A stretch of DNA of 13,200 bases from assembly GCA_017613855.1 (NCBI GenBank), contig JAGACY010000302.1, positions 1 to 13,200 on the forward strand, in the 5' to 3' direction. This DNA is from Pseudomonadota bacterium (GTDB lineage Bacteria > Myxococcota > Bradymonadia > UBA4248). Positions 1 through 4,446 of this stretch are shown piece after piece; position 1 is the first letter of the stretch; every line of letters begins with the position of its first letter. The notes under the pieces were generated by a model, which was not told where the DNA came from, made no database searches, and was given only the letters and a program-made list of their open reading frames with translations. Made by a program: the position numbers and the translations under genes.

Positions 1-10
1 GATAATTGAT

Positions 11-172
11 AATGACATCCTTTGGTAATTTGCTTATCCACTGGCTTTAGCTCTCATTGTCAATTATTCATTATCCATTATCCATTAAAAAATGACATAC
101 CTTTGGTAATTCAGCTTATCCATTGGCTTTAGCTCTCATTGTCAATTATTCATTATCAATTATCCATTAAAA
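11..172. repeat. Tandem ~80-bp direct repeat ending in heptanucleotide tracts
   Basis: Two adjacent copies lie at 11-90 and 91-172. Both start AATGACAT, share TTTGGTAATT, GGCTTTAGCTCTCATTGTCA and a tail of CATTATC-type heptamers, and end ATTAAAA. They differ by a few substitutions and small indels. Positions 1-14 hold two more heptamers (GATAATT, GATAATG), so the array probably continues leftward beyond the window. I see no reading frame or RNA gene in 1-239; apart from this repeat it holds only the terminator at 169-208. Confidence 0.85.
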
Positions 173-208
173 AAGAAATCCCCGAGGGCGTTTGGGCTCC
201 GGGGATTT
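169..208 (-). terminator. Rho-independent terminator of the Ser/Thr kinase gene
   Basis: Read on the minus strand, AAATCCCCGGAG (208-197) pairs with CTCGGGGATTT (186-176). This gives an 11-bp stem with a single bulged base and a ~10-nt loop. It is followed at once by a T-rich tract, CTTTTTT (175-169). The hairpin lies about 30 nt past the kinase stop codon, the normal place for an intrinsic terminator. On the plus strand there is no T tract after the stem, so it is directional. Confidence 0.85.
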
Positions 209-239
209 GTTGTCTGGAATTCGAATGATCAAATTCAAA

Positions 240-1724
240 TTATAAAGCAAACATCACCACGATTATCGAAAAGATAATTCCTACGACTAGACCTATACAG
301 GCTGCACCCATCAAAACGAGGTAAGATGGCTTTTGCGGTGCAGTATTAGGTGTGGCAATCAATTTGGATTTAGACGATGGGAGCATGCCGCTGACTTCGC
401 GTACAATCGGAGTGACCGCGCTCTTTGAGGGTTTAACCGTTGGAGTGGGTGTGTTTGATTTGGATTCTGGTTTGGAAACCGCGGCCTTTCTGGGAACGGC
501 AGGAGCTTGTTGTGCTTTCGTCGGGTCGGTCTCTTTTTTGGGTTCAGGTGCGGTCTCTTTGTTTTCTTTGTCAAAGACAACCTCGCCTTCGTCAAAGCCG
601 ACATCATTGAAAACGTCTTCCAGCCAATTGGCATTCTCTTTTTGTGCGGTTGTGTTTGTTTCTTCCACCTGGACTTCGGACATGCCGGTGACGAGTTCTG
701 CAAACATTTCCGCATCGCCGGGAGGAAGCATGCCACCCAGTTCGTCTTCCAGAGATTTTTGGACGTCTTCGGAGACTTTTTCACCGATGAATTCTTTCCA
801 GCGGTTGCCGGCAAGATCGTTCACCAGCCAGCTCAGATCATAACGATTGAGAGGTATGGCCAGTGCAGTTGCCAATGAGGCAATGTCGAGATAAAATTCT
901 TCACATGTCTGATAGCGTTCATCAGGCGATGCAGTGAGCGCCTTCTTGACAATTTTGACCAGGGCTTCGGGAATGTCGTTGCGGTAATCGCGTAAATCGG
1001 GAATTTCGCAGGCTCGGACAGCCTTAAAGGTATCCAGATCAGAGTCACGCTGGAACAGTCTGCGCCCGGCGAGCATTTCCCAGAGGACAATGCCGATAGA
1101 GAAGATATCACTTCGGGATGTGATGTTTGGCGGGTTTTTGGTACTTTCCGGCGAAATATAGGCAAATTTGCCTTTGATCATGCCATCTGGGGTTGCAACG
1201 TTATTGGAACGAGCATCCGAAAGACCAAAATCGGCAACTTTTACTTCGCCGTGGCGGCCGATGAGTATGTTGGGGGGGGAAATGTCATTATGAATCAGAC
1301 CGAGTGGTTTTCCATCCGTATCTGACAAGGTATGAGCATAACCGAGCCCGGCGCACACCTGAAGGGTGATATAGAGTGCCACACCCAGTGGGAAAATTGT
1401 TCCGCTGGCTCTGAGTTTTTCCATGATGGACTTCAGGTCAAAACCTTCGATGTATTCCATGACGATAAAGAAGGTATTAGCCGTTTGGCCGACATCATAG
1501 ACGCGGACAATATTATCATGCTCAAGCTGGAAAGCCAGCCTGGCCTCGTCAACAAACATTTGTTGAAACAGTTTTCCCTGTTTCTGAATGAGCTCCGGCA
1601 AGATTCGCTTGATAGCAACTTTTCGTCGCAAACCACCTACGGAATTCATCCAACCAAGAAAAACCTCAGCCATTCCGCCTCGGCCAAGCGTACTTACGAG
1701 TTCAAATCGTTGTTCTTGTGCCAT
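240..1724 (-). CDS. Membrane-anchored Hanks-type Ser/Thr protein kinase (non-RD)
   Basis: A 494-residue eukaryotic-like protein kinase that would transfer phosphate from ATP to Ser/Thr of unknown targets. The kinase domain covers about residues 7-320: glycine loop GRGGMAEV (14-21), ATP-binding Lys39 in VAIK, helix-C Glu60, catalytic loop HNDISPPN (145-152) with Asp147 and Asn152, DFG at 165-167, and SPE (191-193) in place of APE. The usual HRD arginine is Asn146, so this is a non-RD kinase with the catalytic residues kept. A Pro/Lys/Thr-rich low-complexity linker follows (about 390-465). The last ~28 residues form one hydrophobic segment reaching the C-terminus, so the kinase domain should face the cytoplasm on a tail anchor. 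I place the start at 1724 because a GGAGG site precedes it. The frame stays open for 40 more codons to 1844, but that part partly translates the heptamer repeat and looks spurious. No extracellular sensor domain is present. Confidence 0.93.
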   Translation of the reverse strand: MAQEQRFELVSTLGRGGMAEVFLGWMNSVGGLRRKVAIKRILPELIQKQGKLFQQMFVDEARLAFQLEHDNIVRVYDVGQTANTFFIVMEYIEGFDLKSIMEKLRASGTIFPLGVALYITLQVCAGLGYAHTLSDTDGKPLGLIHNDISPPNILIGRHGEVKVADFGLSDARSNNVATPDGMIKGKFAYISPESTKNPPNITSRSDIFSIGIVLWEMLAGRRLFQRDSDLDTFKAVRACEIPDLRDYRNDIPEALVKIVKKALTASPDERYQTCEEFYLDIASLATALAIPLNRYDLSWLVNDLAGNRWKEFIGEKVSEDVQKSLEDELGGMLPPGDAEMFAELVTGMSEVQVEETNTTAQKENANWLEDVFNDVGFDEGEVVFDKENKETAPEPKKETDPTKAQQAPAVPRKAAVSKPESKSNTPTPTVKPSKSAVTPIVREVSGMLPSSKSKLIATPNTAPQKPSYLVLMGAACIGLVVGIIFSIIVVMFAL

Positions 1725-1728
1725 AGAA

Positions 1729-1733
1729 CCTCC
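1729..1733 (-). promoter_or_regulatory. Shine-Dalgarno site fixing the kinase start
   Basis: The minus strand reads GGAGG, then TTCT, then ATG at 1724. This is the strongest ribosome binding site near any candidate start. It argues against the upstream in-frame ATGs at 1844 and 1775, which have no comparable site. Confidence 0.75.
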
Positions 1734-1736
1734 ATG

Positions 1737-1757
1737 CGCGTTTGTGTCAAAAACGCG
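1737..1757. promoter_or_regulatory. Perfect 7-bp inverted repeat in the kinase 5' leader
   Basis: CGCGTTT (1737-1743) and AAACGCG (1751-1757) form an exact inverted repeat with a 7-nt spacer. Its near edge is 12 nt from the kinase start codon and 3 nt from the ribosome binding site. It could be an operator or an mRNA hairpin that affects translation. The sequence alone cannot decide, and a short inverted repeat like this may be chance. Confidence 0.35.
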
Positions 1758-1793
1758 TCGCTTGTTGTCGCACATTTTCAGATAAACTTCAAT

Positions 1794-1976
1794 ATTCCGC
1801 ACTCCGCATTCCGCATTCCGCATTCCATGTTGCCCATTGCACATACATTCCGATCAGGGCGCGCCTGCGGCACACCCGGCTATATTCTACGAATGAAACG
1901 CCTTCCAGGCGTGTCGATTCTATTGAGAATTGCATTCCAATTGCGCATTGCGCATTGCGCATTGCGAATTAAAACA
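1794..1976. repeat. Composite heptamer/hairpin repeat, copy A
   Basis: The unit has four parts. First come ATTCCGC/ACTCCGC heptamers (1794-1826). A unique core follows (1833-1942). It carries hairpin 1, GGGCGCGCC-TGC-GGCACACCC (1857-1877), and hairpin 2, ACGCCT-TCC-AGGCGT (1898-1912). Near its right end is a small inverted repeat, AATTG-CATTC-CAATT (1928-1942). ATTGCGC heptamers (1939-1970) and AAAAC close the unit. The core is about 96% identical to copy B: three substitutions and one indel over ~110 nt. There is no plausible coding potential. Confidence 0.85.
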
Positions 1977-2172
1977 ATTCCGCATTCCGCACTCCGCATT
2001 CCCTCACAACCCATTGCACATACATTCCGATCCGGGCGCGCCTGCGGCACACCCGGCTATTTTCTACGAATGAAACGCCTTCCAGGCGTGTTGATTCTAT
2101 TGGAGAATTGCATTCCAATTACGCATTACGCATTGCGCATTGCGCATTAGAAAACAATTCCGCATTACGAAT
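1977..2172. repeat. Composite heptamer/hairpin repeat, copy B plus remnant of a third
   Basis: This copy follows copy A directly. Heptamers ATTCCGC/ACTCCGC span 1977-2002 and the core 2010-2120. Hairpin 1 is extended to 11-bp arms (2032-2042 and 2046-2056); hairpin 2 lies at 2075-2089. The closing heptamers (2117-2148) mix ATTACGC and ATTGCGC. At 2154-2166, ACAATTCCGCATT repeats the sequence that opens copy B, as if a third unit began and was lost. Together with copy A this fills most of the 558-bp gap between the divergent kinase and pentapeptide genes. Confidence 0.85.
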
Positions 2173-2174
2173 TA

Positions 2175-2203
2175 TTGTTAGCACTTCCTAAATGTGATAA
2201 ACT
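2175..2203 (+). promoter_or_regulatory. Candidate sigma-70-like promoter for the pentapeptide-repeat gene
   Basis: TTGTTA (2175-2180) and TAAACT (2198-2203) are separated by 17 nt, and each matches four of six positions of the sigma-70 consensus. The pair lies just past the repeats in the only AT-rich unique stretch upstream of the gene, about 80 nt before its start codon. The call is by eye and weak. The housekeeping promoter of this organism is unknown. Confidence 0.3.
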
Positions 2204-2282
2204 TTAAAATTTGCACGGCTTTCATCGTTGCTGCCGATATGTTTCGGGTGGACGGCGATGACACAATCGAGATGGTGAAAAC

Positions 2283-3503
2283 ATGGATCCAACCCACCGA
2301 TGGCTAATGACAGATGGACCAGACAGGCGTCAAAAGGTCATTGACGCGCTTGTTCGTGGGGATGATGACTGGGCAAAGTATCTCGTCGGTATGGCCGGCG
2401 TTAAAGATATTTCAAATGGTCTCGATCTGCGTGGTATTGATTTGCGCGGACTTAATTTGACGCATGCAAAACTCGAACGGGCACATCTGGAACAGGCGGA
2501 TCTCAGCGGCTCTGATATGACGGGGCTTTCGCTCAAATATGCTTCCCTGAGAGAGGCTAATCTGTCTAATGTTCAGTTATCCGGTGCGGATTTGACTGGG
2601 TCGGATTTGCAGTCTGTTGTGCTCGTCAATGCAAATCTCGCGGACATCACAGCCAAGGGAACGCGCTTTAGCAGCTCAAATCTCGAAAATGCTGATTTCT
2701 CGCGCGCCAATCTCGCTGGGGCAGATTTCAGAAATTCCCATATCAAATCTGTGTGCTTTGAACATGCCAATGCCAATTTTGCTTCCTTTGCCTACACCAT
2801 GGCAGAATCTTTGAGAGCATCTCACGGGATGTTCAAAAAAACCAATTGGTACAAATCCAATCTGAGTCAGGCCGATTTCAGCAATGCCTCTTTGACTGAG
2901 GCGGACTTGTCTTATGCCATTTGCCAGAATGCCAATTTGTCCAATGTCGAGGCAGATCGTTCAAAATTCAGGGAAGTCAATCTGAGCCAGGCCAATCTTG
3001 AGAATTTGCATGCCACTGAAACGACTTTCCTACAGGCTGTGCTTTCCGGGGCTAAATTCCTCAATGCAGTGCTCACGGATGCGAATTTCAGCAATGTTTA
3101 TGCGCATTCACCAGCAGATTTCTCCGGAGTTCAGGCAGAACATGCGTTCTTTATGAATGCGCTTCTGACCAAGTGTAGTCTGAAAAATGCCAATTTATGC
3201 CGGACTTTCTTCTGCGAGGCAGATTTGACCGATTCGGATTTGTCCGCGGCTAATCTGAGTGAAGCCAATTTCCAGAAAGGTACGCTGCGTCATGCCAATT
3301 TATCGCAGTCCAGTCTCGATAAGGTAACGCTGGCGGGGGCCAATCTTTCGGATGCCAATCTTTCAGAAGCTAGGATTTTTAATACGATGCTGACGCCGTC
3401 TTTGCTCAATGGTGTCAATCTGGATAATGCGCATTTGCCGCAGTCAGCACGCGATGTCATTGAGGTTAGCCAGATTTACGGCACGCCCAGCTACGAGGAT
3501 TGA
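2283..3503 (+). CDS. Pentapeptide-repeat protein
   Basis: A 406-residue cytoplasmic-type protein with no signal peptide or membrane segment. After a ~45-residue N-terminal region with a short basic/acidic helix, it is almost wholly A(D/N)LXX pentapeptide repeats, from about residue 47 to 385. Examples are ADLSGSDMTG, ANLSNVQLSGADLTGSDLQS and ANLSDANLSEA. Such repeats fold as a right-handed quadrilateral beta-helix, four pentapeptides per coil, so this length implies roughly 16-17 coils. A few less regular stretches, such as around residues 165-195 (SFAYTMAESLRASHGMFKK), may be loops. Members are often protein-binding scaffolds or DNA mimics (Qnr, MfpA), but nothing here points to gyrase protection. 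The start at 2283 is the first ATG after an in-frame TGA at 2259. Its ribosome binding site is weak, and ATG 2307 is a possible alternative. The gene is probably the first of a two-gene operon with the one at 3515. Confidence 0.92.
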   Translation: MDPTHRWLMTDGPDRRQKVIDALVRGDDDWAKYLVGMAGVKDISNGLDLRGIDLRGLNLTHAKLERAHLEQADLSGSDMTGLSLKYASLREANLSNVQLSGADLTGSDLQSVVLVNANLADITAKGTRFSSSNLENADFSRANLAGADFRNSHIKSVCFEHANANFASFAYTMAESLRASHGMFKKTNWYKSNLSQADFSNASLTEADLSYAICQNANLSNVEADRSKFREVNLSQANLENLHATETTFLQAVLSGAKFLNAVLTDANFSNVYAHSPADFSGVQAEHAFFMNALLTKCSLKNANLCRTFFCEADLTDSDLSAANLSEANFQKGTLRHANLSQSSLDKVTLAGANLSDANLSEARIFNTMLTPSLLNGVNLDNAHLPQSARDVIEVSQIYGTPSYED

Positions 3504-3514
3504 TTTTCGGGGCA

Positions 3515-4243
3515 ATGTCCATCAATGCAGTAGAAAAAAATGCTCAGGAATTAAATAAAATCCTGCGGGCAAATGGCAAAACACTTGGAAAAGCCTGGCG
3601 TTTGCGCATTCGTGATTTGCTGGCTCAGACATTTGCTGCGCTCAATGCCAAACCGCTCGATGGTCCTTTGTGCCTCAAATTGTCGGAGCAAATTGAAGCC
3701 GAAATTGCTGCGGTTAAAGACGGTGAGCCTTTGACTGAAACACCTGCAGAATTAACGCAGGCTGTGCAAAAAAAGAAACCGACTCCTCCTGCGGAAATGC
3801 CGGCTCCCAAAGAATCGGCGCGTATTGCTAACGGCAATAGCGCCGAAACGCCATGTATTGGCGAGGCCAATAATGGCGCGGGGGAGACGCGCATTGTCGA
3901 AGACAAAAGCGGCGCGGGGGAATCCCCCGTAAAACATAAGAAAATTTCAGATATGCAGCCCGAAGATGTCGGGCTTTTTGACCTCATTCATATCCATATC
4001 CGCTGCTTCTTTAAAATCCGTGCGTGTACGAGACCGCCATATATTGGCAAATTCGTGCAGTTCGCAGACAGATTTTCTGAAGTGCGGCAGGAACGCATCG
4101 ATAAATTTATTGGCGTTCTTTCGAAAGGCGATGAGGATTTTGTTGCCAAAACCGAGGTGGATGTCGGATATCGCGATGATTTAATCCCGGATATGCCCGA
4201 GATGGGCTTTGTTCTGCACCCAAAAAAGAAGAAGAAATATTAA
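3515..4243 (+). CDS. Hypothetical protein with internal 12-residue repeats and Lys-rich C-terminus
   Basis: I do not recognise this 242-residue protein. Three parts are visible. Residues 1-70 are charged and probably helical (NKILRANGKTLGKAWRLRIR). Residues ~75-145 are a low-complexity linker rich in Pro, Lys, Ala and Gly, containing three degenerate 12-residue repeats. The ~95-residue C-terminal part (from about DMQPEDVGLFDLIHIHI) looks like a small folded domain and ends in KKKKKY. There is no signal peptide or membrane helix. The start at 3515 lies 11 nt past the previous stop, with CGGGGC just before it; an in-frame TTG at 3500 overlaps that stop and is less likely. The spacing suggests cotranscription with the pentapeptide-repeat gene and possibly a shared role. 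The TAA stop is the first three bases of a heptanucleotide array. Confidence 0.8.
   Translation: MSINAVEKNAQELNKILRANGKTLGKAWRLRIRDLLAQTFAALNAKPLDGPLCLKLSEQIEAEIAAVKDGEPLTETPAELTQAVQKKKPTPPAEMPAPKESARIANGNSAETPCIGEANNGAGETRIVEDKSGAGESPVKHKKISDMQPEDVGLFDLIHIHIRCFFKIRACTRPPYIGKFVQFADRFSEVRQERIDKFIGVLSKGDEDFVAKTEVDVGYRDDLIPDMPEMGFVLHPKKKKKY
3821..3925 (+). repeat. In-frame ~36-bp triple repeat inside the hypothetical gene
   Basis: Three units begin at 3821, 3854 and 3890, spaced 33 and 36 nt apart. They encode RIANGNSAETP, CIGEANNGAGET and RIVEDKSGAGES. Units 2 and 3 share the exact 11-mer GGCGCGGGGGA (3875-3885 and 3911-3921). The end of unit 3 forms a small hairpin, CGGGGG-AAT-CCCCCG (3915-3929). 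The local base composition is richer in GC than the rest of the gene. Confidence 0.75.
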
Positions 4244-4282
4244 TGAATAATGCATAATGGATAATGCATAATGAATAATGGA
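4241..4282. repeat. Six-copy heptanucleotide array (TAATGNA)
   Basis: Six consecutive heptamers: TAATGAA, TAATGCA, TAATGGA, TAATGCA, TAATGAA, TAATGGA. Only the sixth base varies. The first TAA is the stop codon of the preceding gene. On the other strand the units read ATTATTC, ATTATGC and ATTATCC, the same family as the tails of the repeat at 11-172. Confidence 0.9.
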
Positions 4283-4328
4283 TGGTATCTTAATGATCTT
4301 TAGGTTTTACCATTGGTAATTGTCATTC

Positions 4329-4427
4329 AATTGCGCATGACGAATTACGTATTACGAATTAAAAATCATTCTCCTTTTACTTTAGACCAAACCTTAGGCA
4401 TTGTAATCCAATTCCGCATTCCGCATT
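4329..4427. repeat. Further heptamer tracts upstream of the TPR gene
   Basis: Two short tracts lie in the 203-bp gap before the TPR gene. One is ACGAATT-ACGTATT-ACGAATT (4340-4360), preceded by CAATTGCGCATG. The other is AATTCCGCATTCCGCATT (4410-4427), identical in type to the ATTCCGC heptamers at 1794-2002. The unique sequence between them (4361-4409) presumably carries the TPR promoter, but I find no convincing -35/-10 pair. I see no terminator for the upstream operon in 4244-4330. Confidence 0.75.
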
Positions 4428-4432
4428 AAAAT

Positions 4433-4437
4433 AGGTG
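4433..4437 (+). promoter_or_regulatory. Ribosome binding site selecting ATG 4447 for the TPR gene
   Basis: AGGTG lies 9 nt before ATG 4447. The alternative in-frame GTG start at 4435 overlaps this site, so ATG 4447 is preferred. That choice also gives a clean lipoprotein signal beginning MKWK. Confidence 0.65.
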
Positions 4438-4446
4438 CTCCAAAAT

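Noticed and set aside
352..878. Plus-strand open frames opposite the kinase linker
   Set aside because: Ser/Thr/Phe-rich shadow of the low-complexity kinase linker on the other strand, with no gene-like signals.
1725..1844. N-terminal extension of the kinase by 40 residues
   Set aside because: It translates the heptamer repeat, lacks a ribosome binding site, and lies upstream of a strong GGAGG-ATG at 1724.
1332..2150. Plus-strand open frame of 272 codons covering the kinase 5' part and the repeats
   Set aside because: It is antisense to the kinase domain and then translates heptamers and hairpins into repetitive His/Arg/Ile sequence. No ribosome binding site or recognisable domain.
1794..2172. 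Possible CRISPR array
   Set aside because: The heptamers are far too short, and the longer units are contiguous direct duplicates with no unique spacers between conserved repeats.
4435..4446. GTG start four codons upstream of the TPR lipoprotein start
   Set aside because: It overlaps the only good ribosome binding site; ATG 4447 gives correct spacing and a normal lipoprotein signal peptide.
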